A stretch of DNA of 43,883 nt from Alphaproteobacteria bacterium. GTDB lineage: Bacteria; Pseudomonadota; Alphaproteobacteria; Bin95. Each line of letters starts with the position of its first letter. Positions within the stretch are counted from its first letter, which is position 1. This document shows, in pieces, positions 23,191 through 31,397 of this stretch. The translations under genes and the position numbers were made by a program. The stretch lies in assembly GCA_022826185.1 (NCBI GenBank), contig JAJDVH010000195.1, forward strand, positions 1 to 43,883, given 5' to 3'. The notes below the pieces were generated by a model. It worked only from the letters and a program-made list of their open reading frames with translations, did not search any database and was not told the DNA's origin.

Positions 23191-23264
23191 TGGAGGCGCG
23201 GACCGGATTCGAACCGGTGTAAGCGGATTTGCAGTCCGATGGATAGCCACTCTCCCACCGCGCC
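23191..23264 (-). tRNA. tRNA-Cys (GCA)
   Basis: Minus-strand cloverleaf with encoded CCA: acceptor GGCGCGG/CCGCGCC, anticodon loop CTGCAAA with GCA, T arm ACCGGTTCGAATCCGGT. It is complete, so the insertion regenerated a functional gene, with the insert lying on its 3' side. A good promoter lies just upstream. Confidence 0.97.
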
Positions 23265-23275
23265 GCCGGGCGCCC

Positions 23276-23304
23276 GACATAGGCCGGAAGCGCGGCCCGG
23301 TCAA
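23276..23304 (-). promoter_or_regulatory. Promoter of tRNA-Cys
   Basis: Minus strand: TTGACC (23304-23299), 17-base spacer, TATGTC (23281-23276), 11 bases before the tRNA 5' end. Before the insertion this promoter probably drove tRNA-Cys and tRNA-Asn as one transcript. Confidence 0.7.
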
Positions 23305-23380
23305 TGCGCACGGAGGGGTCACCGCTCGCGACGAGGGAGTCGGTCACCATTTCGCCGTCCGCGAAGGTGTGGTCGCTAAC

Positions 23381-23484
23381 TCACCCTCATCCTGAGTAGC
23401 GACCGCGCCAGCGGGCGCGTATCGAAGGATACCCCGTGCCGTCCCTCGATACGCGGCTGGCGCCGCTACTCGGGATGAGGGTGA
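23381..23484. repeat. Long imperfect palindromic intergenic repeat
   Basis: The left arm starts TCACCCTCATCCTGAGTAGC (23381) and runs to about 23428. The right arm (23443-23484) is its near-complete inverse, ending GGGATGAGGGTGA. Small internal gaps separate the matching blocks, and the loop is ~14 bases. Elements of this shape and sequence flavour are dispersed through many alphaproteobacterial genomes. It could fold into a long RNA hairpin between tRNA-Cys and the CoA-transferase gene. Confidence 0.8.
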
Positions 23485-23568
23485 AGCGGGCGGCCTCGTG
23501 CGGCGTTGACGCCGGAACGCGGGCCGGACCACACTGACGGCAGAGGGAGGCCGGGGAGGTCCTTGTCC

Positions 23569-24724
23569 ATGAGCCATGAGAAGCCCTATGCGGGGCTGCG
23601 TGTCGTCGATCTGAGCCAGGGGATCGCCGGGCCCTATTGCGCCATGCTGCTGGCGCAGTACGGCGCCGATGTCATCAAGGTCGAGCCGCCCGAGGGGGAC
23701 TGGGCGCGCGTGCTGGGGCCCCGCTACGGCAGCCACACGGCCTTCTCCGTCATCGGCAATCTCGGCAAGCGCAGCATGGTGCTGGACCTCAAGCAGGCCG
23801 AGGACAAGGAAAAGCTCCGCCGGCTCGTGCGCACGGCGGACGTCTTCATGGAGGGTTTCCGACCGGGGGTCGCCGCGCGGCTCGGCTTCGACTTCGAGAC
23901 CGTGAAGGCGCTGGCGCCCGGCATCGTCTATGTCTCGGTGTCCGGCTTCGGCCAGACCGGCCCGCTCAGCGCCAAGCCGGCAATGGACCCGGTGCTGCAG
24001 GCGTTCACCGGCTTCACGCTGGAGAACAGGGGCCATGACGGCATTCCGCATCGCGCCAACCCGATCATCGTGGACATGTCCACCGCGCTCTACACGCACC
24101 AGGCGGTTGCGGCGGCCATCTATGCGCAGCGCGACGAGCGGCGCGCGCTTCATCGATTCGAGCCTGATGGCGGCCGCCGCCAACCTCCAGGCGGTGCGCA
24201 TGTCCGCGACCCTTATGGAAGGCCGGCCCATGCAGATGCCGACCTCGCCCTCCGGCGTGTTCCGGACGGCAGACGGCTGGCTCCACCTCGTCGTGCTCAA
24301 GGACAGTGACTTCCAGACGCTTTGCGGCCTGCTCGACCGCGCCGATCTCGCGTCGGACCCGCGCTTCGCCGGACCGGCCGGCCGGTCCGATCATGCCGAG
24401 GAGCTGAATGCCGTGGTCGCCGAGCACATTGCCGCGCAACCGACGGCGCACTGGCAGGCGTGCCTGACCGAAGCCGGCCTCCAGAACGAGGCCGTCCAGG
24501 ACTATGCGCAGTTCGCCGCGCATCCGCAGACGGAAGCGACCGGGCTGATTTCGTGGCTGGAGCAGCCGGGCGGAGACCGCCTGTGGCCGGTTCCGAACCC
24601 GGCCGGGGCGCCGCCGCTGGTTTCGGGAGCGCCGGAGGCCACGGCGCCCGCGCTCGGCCAGCATACGGACGAAGTGCTGCTGCAATTGGAGGAATCGGAA
24701 GCCGCCGCCGCTGCCGAGGAGTGA
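23569..24724 (+). pseudogene. Class III (CaiB/BaiF) CoA transferase, frameshifted
   Basis: The frame from ATG 23569 encodes a normal N-terminal half of a class III CoA transferase (YAGLRVVDLSQGIAGPYCAM, ADVIKVEPPEGDWAR, VYVSVSGFGQTGP, MDPVLQAFTGFTLENRG) up to about YAQRDERRA. The family sequence then continues in the next frame from RFIDSSLMAAAANLQAVRMS to a TGA at 24724. The switch falls at the (GC)4 tract 24141-24148, where one missing GC unit would explain it. It is a true frameshift, a slippage-variable gene or a sequencing error. Restored, the protein would be close to 385 residues. It lies 92 bases upstream of the liv-type importer and may have supplied CoA activation of the imported acid (inference). 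Confidence 0.8.
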
Positions 24725-24816
24725 GGTTTCCGGCCGGGCGTTGCCGCCTCCGGGCGCATCTGCTAAAGGCTGCCCCCGCACGCGGCTCCGGGGCCGCACG
24801 GGTTGGGGGGACAGCG

Positions 24817-25587
24817 TTGGGCCAGCCGGTTCTCGAAGTCCGCGAGGTCGCGGTGCATTTCGGCGGCATCGTGGCGCTGGACGGCGTGTCCTTCGACATT
24901 CCCAAGGACCTGATCGTCGGGCTGATCGGCCCCAACGGCGCCGGCAAGACGACGCTGTTCAACTGCCTCTCCCGGCTCTACACGCCCAACTCGGGCGAAA
25001 TCCTGTTCAAGGGCCGCTCGCTGCTGGGCCTGCCGGCGAACCGGATCGCCTCGCTCGGGATCGGCCGCACCTTCCAGAACCTCGCGCTCTTCCCGACGCT
25101 CTCCGTGCTCGACAATGTGATGATCGGCGGCCATTCGCGCACCGGGAGCGACTTCGTCTCGAACGCCTTCCGGCTGCCCTGGGTGCGCCGGGAGGAAGGC
25201 GGGCTGATGGCGCGCGCCCTGGAGTTGATCGACTTCCTGGAGCTGGCGGCGTTCACACACGCGCCGGTGGGCGGGCTTCCGTTCGGCTACCAGAAGCGGG
25301 TGGAGCTGGCGCGCGCGCTCGCCGGCGAGCCGGAACTGCTGCTGCTCGACGAGCCGGCAGGCGGCCTCAACCACGAGGAACTCGACCACCTGATGGGCCA
25401 GATCCGCCAGATACGGGACGAGCGCGGCATCACCATCCTGCTGGTCGAACACCATATGAGCCTCGTCATGCAGGTGTCGGACAAGGTCGTGGCCATCGAT
25501 TTCGGCCGCAAGATCGCCGACGGCACGCCGGAAGAGGTGCAGCGCGACCCCAAGGTCATCGAAGCTTATCTCGGGACGGCGCACTGA
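24817..25587 (+). CDS. livG: Branched-chain-amino-acid-type ABC importer ATPase LivG
   Basis: One of two cytoplasmic ATPases of a HAAT-family importer. 256 residues with Walker A GPNGAGKT (38-45), the LivG-specific IGRTFQNLALFPTLSVLDNV, signature region LPFGYQKRVELARAL and Walker B LLLLDEPAGGLN, then HHMSLVMQVSDKV. The start is TTG at 24817, preceded by GGGGGGA, giving LGQPVLEVREVAVHFGG; there is no ATG near. It overlaps livF as TGATG. Substrates of this family range over branched-chain amino acids, amides and aromatic acids, so the symbol marks the family, not a proven substrate. Confidence 0.9.
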   Translation: MGQPVLEVREVAVHFGGIVALDGVSFDIPKDLIVGLIGPNGAGKTTLFNCLSRLYTPNSGEILFKGRSLLGLPANRIASLGIGRTFQNLALFPTLSVLDNVMIGGHSRTGSDFVSNAFRLPWVRREEGGLMARALELIDFLELAAFTHAPVGGLPFGYQKRVELARALAGEPELLLLDEPAGGLNHEELDHLMGQIRQIRDERGITILLVEHHMSLVMQVSDKVVAIDFGRKIADGTPEEVQRDPKVIEAYLGTAH

Positions 25588-26297
25588 TGGCGTTCCTGGA
25601 GGTCCGGGGGCTGGAAGCCTATTACCGCCAGACCCAGGCGCTGTTCGGGGTCGATTTCGTGCTCGACGAGGGCTCGATCACGGCCATCCTCGGCGCGAAC
25701 GGCGCCGGCAAGACGACCACGCTCCGCGCCATCTGCCGGATGGTGAGGACCGAGGGCGAGGTCGTGTTCGACGGACATGACCTGTCGGGACTGTCCACCG
25801 AGCGCGTCGTCGGGCTCGGCATCGCGCATGTGCCGGAAGGCCGGGGCACCTTCGTGCGCCAGTCGGTCGAGGAAAACCTGCAGCTCGGCGCCTACACGCG
25901 CAAGAACAAGGCCGACATCGCCGCGGACATGGAGAGCGTGTTCGGCTATTTTCCGAGGCTCGGCGAGCGCCGCCGCCAGCAGGCGGGCACACTGTCCGGC
26001 GGCGAACAGCAGATGCTCGCCATCGGCCGCGCGCTGATGCTGCGCCCGAAGCTCATGCTGCTCGACGAGCCGTCCTTCGGCCTCGCGCCGCTGATCGTGC
26101 GGGAGATCTACCAGATCATGGCCCGCATCCGGGAGCGCGAGGGCACCTCCATGCTGCTGGTGGAGCAGAATGCGGGCATCGCGCTCGAACTGGCCGACCA
26201 CGCCTACCTGCTGGAGACGGGCAGGGTGGTGATGGGCGGCGAGTCCAGCCTGCTGCGCGACGACGAAGATGTCCGCCGCAGCTATCTCGGCTACTGA
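25587..26297 (+). CDS. livF: Branched-chain-amino-acid-type ABC importer ATPase LivF
   Basis: Second ATPase of the importer, 236 residues: Walker A GANGAGKT (36-43), IAHVPEGRGTFVRQSVEENL, signature LSGGEQQ (136-142), Walker B LMLLDEPSFGLAP (156-168) and the switch histidine replaced by Gln in VEQNAG, normal for LivF. Translationally coupled to livG and 16 bases from livH. Works as a heterodimer with LivG on the LivHM channel. Confidence 0.92.
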   Translation: MAFLEVRGLEAYYRQTQALFGVDFVLDEGSITAILGANGAGKTTTLRAICRMVRTEGEVVFDGHDLSGLSTERVVGLGIAHVPEGRGTFVRQSVEENLQLGAYTRKNKADIAADMESVFGYFPRLGERRRQQAGTLSGGEQQMLAIGRALMLRPKLMLLDEPSFGLAPLIVREIYQIMARIREREGTSMLLVEQNAGIALELADHAYLLETGRVVMGGESSLLRDDEDVRRSYLGY

Positions 26298-26313
26298 AAG
26301 CGCACGCCAGAAG

Positions 26314-27189
26314 ATGGACCTTTTCCTGCAACTGACGCTCGCCGGCCTCGCCATCGGGTCGATCTATTCCTGCGTCGCGCTGGCCGTGGTGATGATCTAC
26401 CAGGCCACCGACCACTTTAATTTCGCCCAGGGCGAGATGGCGATGTTCTCCACCTATGTCGCTTGGACGCTCGTGGGCCTCGGCGCGCCGGTCTGGCTGG
26501 CCTTCCTGCTCGCGGTCGGCATTTCCTTCCTGGCGGGCGTCATCATCGAACGGGTGATCGTCAAGCCGGTCGAGAACGCCCCGGTGCTCAACCAGATCAT
26601 CGTGTTCATCGGCCTGCTGGTGATCTTCAATGCCGTGGCGGGCTGGATCTGGGAGTTCACCATCAAGCCCTTCCCGAGCCTCTTCCCCGAGGACCTCGGC
26701 TTCAAGTCCACGCTGATCGGCCCGCACCATCTGGGGGTCATCGCGCTCACGCTCGGCGTGCTGGCGCTGGTCTTCGCCTTCTTCCGCTTCACGCGCGTCG
26801 GGCTCGCCATGCGCGCCGCCGCCGCCAACCCGGACTCCGCGCGGCTGGTCGGCATTTCGGTCGGCTGGATGCTGGCGCTCGGCTGGGGGCTGGCGGCGTC
26901 CATCGGCGCCGTCGGCGGCATCCTGGTCGCGCCCATCGTCTATCTGGAGCCGAACATGATGGCCGGCGTGCTGCTCTACGGCTTCGCGGGGGCCCTGCTG
27001 GGCGGCGTCTCCAGCCCCGGCGGCGCGGTGCTGGGCGGGCTCGTGGTCGGCGTGCTGGAGAACTGGGTCGGGCAATATGTGCCGGGCGGCTCCGAGCTCA
27101 AGCTCACCTTCGCGCTGATCCTCATCGTCGGCGTGCTCGTCTTCAAGCCGGCCGGACTGTTCGGCCGCGTCGTGGTGAGGAGGGTCTGA
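26314..27189 (+). CDS. livH: Branched-chain-amino-acid-type permease LivH
   Basis: 291-residue inner-membrane permease with about eight hydrophobic segments. The opening LTLAGLAIGSIYSCVALAVV and FNFAQGEMAMFSTYVAW are the standard LivH start. The conserved cytoplasmic loop RFTRVGLAMRAAAANPDSAR, then LVGISVG, is the ATPase-contact region. The C-terminal FKPAGLFGR is also typical. ATG at 26314 starts MDLFLQLTLAGLAIG; an earlier in-frame ATG overlaps livF and adds nothing recognisable. Pairs with LivM. Confidence 0.92.
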   Translation: MDLFLQLTLAGLAIGSIYSCVALAVVMIYQATDHFNFAQGEMAMFSTYVAWTLVGLGAPVWLAFLLAVGISFLAGVIIERVIVKPVENAPVLNQIIVFIGLLVIFNAVAGWIWEFTIKPFPSLFPEDLGFKSTLIGPHHLGVIALTLGVLALVFAFFRFTRVGLAMRAAAANPDSARLVGISVGWMLALGWGLAASIGAVGGILVAPIVYLEPNMMAGVLLYGFAGALLGGVSSPGGAVLGGLVVGVLENWVGQYVPGGSELKLTFALILIVGVLVFKPAGLFGRVVVRRV

Positions 27190-27194
27190 AGGCT

Positions 27195-28190
27195 ATGGAC
27201 CGTCCCAACCCCATCACGCCTCAACTGCTGGCCGGCTTCGGCATCGCCATTGTCTTCGCCGCGGTCGTTCCGCATCTGGTGTCGGACTTCACCAGCTTCC
27301 AGTTCACCCAGGCGATGGCCTACGGCATCGCGCTGCTCGGCCTGAACATCCTGACCGGCTACAACGGCCAGTTCTCCATCGGCCACAGCGCGTTCTACGC
27401 CGTCGGGGCCTACACGGCGGCGATCCTGCTCTACCATTTCGAGTGGAACCACTACGCCACCCTGCCGGTGGCGGCGCTGGTGGCGTTTGCGGTCGGCTTC
27501 CTGTTCGGCCTGCCGGCGCTCCGGCTGGAGGGGCTGTATCTCGCGCTCGCCACCTTCGCCTTCGCCGTGGCGACGCCGCAGCTGCTCAAGTTCGACGCCT
27601 TCGAGCACTGGACGGGCGGGGTGCAGGGCCTGTTCGTGCCCAAGCCCGAGCCGCTGATCGAGGGCCTGAGCGCGGACCAGTCGCTCTACTATGTCACGCT
27701 GGCGATCATGGTGCTGCTGATGGCCGTCGCCTGGTGCCTGCTGCGCAGCCGGTCGGGCCGGGCGATCATGGCGATCCGCGACAATCCGATCGCGGCCAGC
27801 ACCATGGGCATCAACACGGCGCTCTACAAGACGACGACCTTCGGCATCAGCGCCATGTACACCGGCATTGCCGGCGCGCTCAGTGTCTTCGTCACCGAGT
27901 TCGTGGCGCCCGACGCCTTCAATTTCTTCCTCGCGGTCAACCTTCTGGTCGGGTCCGTGGTCGGCGGCATCGTGTCGATTCCGGGCGTGATCTTCGGCGG
28001 GCTGTTCCTGGTCTTCGTGCCCAATTTCGCCCAGGACATCAGCCGCGCCTATCCGTTCGTGCCGCCGCCCTGGGCGATCTTCGGCATCTTCCTGATCCTG
28101 GCGATATATTTCGTGCCGTTCGGGGTCTGGGGCGCGGTGGAACGGGCGCTCGCGTGGTGGAAACGCAAATCGGCCGGCCTCGGCGGATAG
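27195..28190 (+). CDS. livM: Branched-chain-amino-acid-type permease LivM
   Basis: 331-residue inner-membrane permease, partner of LivH, with about ten hydrophobic segments. Typical motifs: LNILTGYNGQFSIGHSAFYA, VGAYTAAIL, LRLEGLYLALATFAFAVA, and the coupling loop RSGRAIMAIRDNPIAASTMG. Five bases separate it from livH. A 35-base gap with an AGGGAGG ribosome-binding site follows, leading to the binding protein. Confidence 0.92.
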   Translation: MDRPNPITPQLLAGFGIAIVFAAVVPHLVSDFTSFQFTQAMAYGIALLGLNILTGYNGQFSIGHSAFYAVGAYTAAILLYHFEWNHYATLPVAALVAFAVGFLFGLPALRLEGLYLALATFAFAVATPQLLKFDAFEHWTGGVQGLFVPKPEPLIEGLSADQSLYYVTLAIMVLLMAVAWCLLRSRSGRAIMAIRDNPIAASTMGINTALYKTTTFGISAMYTGIAGALSVFVTEFVAPDAFNFFLAVNLLVGSVVGGIVSIPGVIFGGLFLVFVPNFAQDISRAYPFVPPPWAIFGIFLILAIYFVPFGVWGAVERALAWWKRKSAGLGG

Positions 28191-28225
28191 AACCGGGACA
28201 TCAACCCAAAGGGAGGTATTGACCC

Positions 28226-29425
28226 ATGCACATCAGGAAACTGCTTGCCGCCGCTGCGGCAACGGCGCTGCTCGCCGGGACGGCGCAGGCGGCCGACATG
28301 ACCGGCATCACCGACACCACGATCAAGATCGGCAACACCAACCCCTATTCGGGCCCGGCCTCGGTGTACAGCACCATCGGCAAGACCATCGCCGCCTATT
28401 TCAAGATGGTGAACGAGATGGGCGGCATACAGGGCCGCCAGGTCGACTTCATCTCGCTGGATGACGGCTACAGCCCGCCGCGCACGGTCGAGCAGGTCCG
28501 CAAGCTGGTCGAGCAGGAGCAGGTTGCGCTCCTCTTCCAGACGCTCGGCACACCGACCAACTCCGCCATCCACCGCTATGTGAACGCGAAGAAGGTGCCG
28601 CACCTGTTCGTCGCGACGGGCGCCAGCAAGTGGGGCCAGCCGGACAAGTATCCCTGGACCATGGGCTTCCAGCCGACCTACGACGTCGAGGGCGAGATCT
28701 ACGCGAAATACGTGCTCGAAAACGTCGAGGACCCGAAGATCGCGATCCTGTTCCAGAACGACGATTACGGGAAGGACTATCGCGACGGCTTCCTGCGCGG
28801 TCTCGGCGACAAGGCGGACGAACTCGTGGTCTCGATGCTGCCGTATGAGGTCACCGACCCGACGGTGGACAGCCAGATCCTGAAGATGAAGGAGAGCGGC
28901 GCCAACGTCTTCTTCAACATCACGATCCCGAAGTTCGCGGCCCAGGCGATCCGCAAGTCCTGCGAGATCGAGTGGAAGCCGGTTCATTTCCTGAACAACG
29001 TGTCGTCGTCAGTGGGCGCAACGCTCACGCCGGCGGGCCTGGATTGCTCCAAGGGCCTGATTACGGCCATCTACATGAAGGACCCGGTGGACCCGCAATG
29101 GAAGGACGACCCGGGCTTCAAGGAGTGGGTCGGCTTCATGGACAAGCATATGCCGGGCTCCGACCTGACGGACGTGAATTACGCCTATGGCTACAGCGTC
29201 GCCAGGCTGATGCACATCACGCTCGACGGCTGCGGGGAGCTGAGCCGCGAAGGCATCATGGCCTGCGCCGCGAACCTCAAGGGCGTCCAACTTCCGATGG
29301 TGTTGCCGGGCATTACGGTGGACACCGCGCCGGACGACTTCTACCCGATCCAGGCAGAGCAGCTCTCGAAGTTCGACGGCGAGCGCTGGGTCGCCTTCGG
29401 CGGCATCATCGACGCCAGCAAGTAA
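28226..29425 (+). CDS. livK: Periplasmic binding protein of the Liv-type importer
   Basis: 399 residues with a cleavable signal peptide (1-22, ending GTAQA-A) and a type I periplasmic-binding fold: IKIGNTNPYSGPASVYSTIG, YFKMVNEMGGIQGRQV, SLDDGYSPPRTVEQVRKLVE, LFQTLGTPTNSAIHRY, ILFQNDDYGKDYRDGF. The ligand is not readable, but the sequence resembles the larger ABC_LivK group often linked to aromatic or branched acids. The gene is last in the operon and is followed by a strong terminator. Confidence 0.88.
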   Translation: MHIRKLLAAAAATALLAGTAQAADMTGITDTTIKIGNTNPYSGPASVYSTIGKTIAAYFKMVNEMGGIQGRQVDFISLDDGYSPPRTVEQVRKLVEQEQVALLFQTLGTPTNSAIHRYVNAKKVPHLFVATGASKWGQPDKYPWTMGFQPTYDVEGEIYAKYVLENVEDPKIAILFQNDDYGKDYRDGFLRGLGDKADELVVSMLPYEVTDPTVDSQILKMKESGANVFFNITIPKFAAQAIRKSCEIEWKPVHFLNNVSSSVGATLTPAGLDCSKGLITAIYMKDPVDPQWKDDPGFKEWVGFMDKHMPGSDLTDVNYAYGYSVARLMHITLDGCGELSREGIMACAANLKGVQLPMVLPGITVDTAPDDFYPIQAEQLSKFDGERWVAFGGIIDASK

Positions 29426-29446
29426 CCCTGCCTGCATAGCGGAACA

Positions 29447-29478
29447 GCCGCCTCCCTCGCCGGGGAGGCGGCTTTTTT
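29447..29478 (+). terminator. Rho-independent terminator after livK
   Basis: GCCGCCTCC pairs with GGAGGCGGC (ending at 29472), followed by TTTTTT (29473-29478). It ends the importer operon. Confidence 0.92.
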
Positions 29479-29525
29479 GCGCATTCTCTTTCGTGGGCGG
29501 CGTCGTAATGGGTTACGCTCCGCCG

Positions 29526-30161
29526 ATGTCGGAGCGTTGCAGGAGCACAAGGCGGACAGTCCTGGCGGGGCTTGCGGGCGCAGCGGCGATGGCGTCGCCG
29601 GCCTCTGCCGGCTCGACGCTCCTCGGCTACGCCGCTCCGGAGGCGGCATCCGACGGCGGCTTCGGGCTGGCGCCGCCGCTTGCCTGTACGCCCGGCACCC
29701 GGTCGCAGACGGCGGGGCCGTTCTACACGCCCGCCACGCCGCGCCGCGCGGACCTGCGCGAACCTGGCGAGGCCGGCGAGCCGCTCGTCTTCGAGGGCCT
29801 CCTGCTCACGCCGGACTGCCGGCCCGTGCCCGGCGCCGTCATCGACATCTGGCACAGCGACGGGCGCGGGCGCTACGACAACCGGGGCTTCCGCTATCGC
29901 GGCCACCAGTTCGCGGACGCGGCCGGCGCGTTCCGCTTCCTGACGATCCGGCCGGGCCGCTATACGGGCCGCACGCCGCATATCCATGTGAAAGTGCAGG
30001 GCGAGGGGACGCGCCCGCTTACCACGCAGGTCTATTTCCCGGACCTCGGCGAGGCCAACGCCCGCGATTCCATCTTCAGGGACGATTTGCTGCTGCGTCT
30101 CGACCGGACCGCCGCCGGCGCATGGCGCGGCCGGTTCGACTTCGTGCTCCGGCCGGCCTGA
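29526..30161 (+). CDS. Tat-exported intradiol ring-cleavage dioxygenase-like protein
   Basis: 211 residues. The N-terminus STRRTVLAGLAGAAAMASPA is a twin-arginine-type signal, so the folded protein is probably exported with its iron. The C-terminal dioxygenase fold contains QTAGPFYTP (Tyr67), VIDIWHSDGRGRYDN (Tyr117), and GRYTGRTPHIHVKV with Tyr146, His152 and His154, giving the two-Tyr two-His Fe(III) ligand set of intradiol enzymes. It would open catechol-type rings outside the cytoplasm; exported members are known but their substrates are mostly unproven. The ATG at 29526 is chosen because it sets the Arg pair at residues 9-10. The liv-type importer upstream could take up products (speculative). 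Confidence 0.8.
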   Translation: MSERCRSTRRTVLAGLAGAAAMASPASAGSTLLGYAAPEAASDGGFGLAPPLACTPGTRSQTAGPFYTPATPRRADLREPGEAGEPLVFEGLLLTPDCRPVPGAVIDIWHSDGRGRYDNRGFRYRGHQFADAAGAFRFLTIRPGRYTGRTPHIHVKVQGEGTRPLTTQVYFPDLGEANARDSIFRDDLLLRLDRTAAGAWRGRFDFVLRPA

Positions 30162-30222
30162 GCGATCCCGCCGGCGACGGAACGCAGGCCCGCCGGGCAG
30201 GCCCGCCTCCGCCGCTGCAAGC

Positions 30223-31284
30223 TCAGTTCTGCGCCACCCAGCGGTTCCAGCGCTCGGTCAGCTCTTCCTGGTAATCGACCCAGAAGTCGATCGCCTCCTG
30301 GCTGCCGCCGAACAGCCCGGTCGCCAGATTGTCGCCCGCCGGCAGGCTCTTCGCCCGCTCCGGATCGACCATCGCCACGCCTTCCTTGTGCGTCGGCCCG
30401 TAGGCGTAGGCCTTGGTGAAGGCGGCCTGGCGGCCGGGGTCGGTCACGAATTTCACGAAGGCGTAGGCGGCGTCCTGGTTCGGCGCGCCCTCGATGATGG
30501 CCCAGGAGTCGATGGCGTAGACCGTCCCGTCCCAGATCATCTGGAGGTTCTTGCCTTCCTTCTGCGCGTTGGTGATCCGCCCGTTATAGGCGACGCTCAG
30601 CTCGACATCGCCGGCCGCCAGCCATTCCGGCGCCTGGGCGCCTGCTTCCCACCACTGCACCAGCGGCTTCACCTCGTCGAGCTTGGCGAAGGCCCGGTCC
30701 ACGCCCTCCGGCGTGTTGAGGACCTTGTAGATGTCCGCGGGCGCGACGCCGTCGGCCAGCAGCGCATATTCGAGGTTCAGCTTCGGCCCCTTGCGCATGC
30801 CGCGCTTGCCGGGCCAGGTCTTCGTGTCCCAGAAATCGGCGAGCGATGCGGGTGCCTTGCTTATCGTGTCGGCGTTGTAGGCGATGACCACCGACCAGAC
30901 GAGATTGCCCACGCCGCAATCGGTGACGGCGTCCGGCAGCATGTCTTCCCTGGGCAGCAGCCTCGACCAGTCGAGCTGGACGAACACGCCTTCCTCGCAG
31001 CCCCGGACGAGCTCCGAGGTCTCGACCTGCACGACATCCCAGGGAATCTGCCCCGTGTCCTGCATGGCCTGGAACTGGGCCCAGCCGCCGAGATAGACGT
31101 CTTCCAGGAAGGCGGTGCCGGATTCCTGGCTGAACGGCGTGAAATAGACATCGCGCTGCGCTTCCTGGTAGGTGCCGCCCCAGCTTGCAATGGTGAAGTC
31201 GCGGGCTTCGGCGGCTCCGGAAAGCATGCCCAGCGCCGCTGCGGCCGCAAAAAGGGGTTTGAAACTCCTCCCGATGGCTTTCAT
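30223..31284 (-). CDS. Polyamine/iron-type ABC importer binding protein
   Basis: 353 residues, signal peptide 1-27 (ending GAAEA), then a type II periplasmic-binding fold: FTIASWGGTYQEAQRDVYFT, IPWDVVQVETSELVRGCEEG, AYNADTI, TWPGKRGMRKGPKLNLEYAL. This is the PotD-like group typical of alphaproteobacterial spermidine/putrescine importers, although some relatives bind other amines. It is the last gene of the minus-strand operon, 113 bases after potC, with a strong AAGGAGGAAAGG ribosome-binding region before the ATG at 31284. Two upstream frames of the same reading are not signal-like. Confidence 0.85.
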   Translation of the reverse strand: MKAIGRSFKPLFAAAAALGMLSGAAEARDFTIASWGGTYQEAQRDVYFTPFSQESGTAFLEDVYLGGWAQFQAMQDTGQIPWDVVQVETSELVRGCEEGVFVQLDWSRLLPREDMLPDAVTDCGVGNLVWSVVIAYNADTISKAPASLADFWDTKTWPGKRGMRKGPKLNLEYALLADGVAPADIYKVLNTPEGVDRAFAKLDEVKPLVQWWEAGAQAPEWLAAGDVELSVAYNGRITNAQKEGKNLQMIWDGTVYAIDSWAIIEGAPNQDAAYAFVKFVTDPGRQAAFTKAYAYGPTHKEGVAMVDPERAKSLPAGDNLATGLFGGSQEAIDFWVDYQEELTERWNRWVAQN

Positions 31285-31397
31285 GACCTTTCCTCCTTTC
31301 CGCCGAAACCGGCTTTTCTGGCTGTCCCGAACACTCAGTTTCCTAGCCCGGACTGCGATAAGCAACCGGATTCCTGCCTGCAGGCGCCGCGCTGCCC

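Larger units (their letters stand above)
21665..23217. mobile_element. Small tRNA-Cys-integrated phage-like insert
   Basis: Two direct copies of a 27 bp sequence equal to the tRNA-Cys 3' end (half T arm, acceptor strand and CCA) lie at 21665-21691 and 23191-23217, the latter inside the intact tRNA-Cys. This is the standard footprint of tyrosine-integrase insertion at a tRNA 3' end. The ~1.5 kb between is visibly more AT-rich in its right half than the rest of the window. It carries a phage DUF2190 protein, a winged-helix protein and several strong hairpins. No integrase, excisionase or replication gene is present. It is either a deletion remnant of a prophage or a minimal element mobilised in trans. 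Confidence 0.7.

Noticed and set aside
23381-23484. A CRISPR repeat pair
   Set aside because: The two units are inverted, not direct, and there are no further copies or spacers. It is a palindromic interspersed repeat. I saw no CRISPR array or cas gene anywhere in the window.
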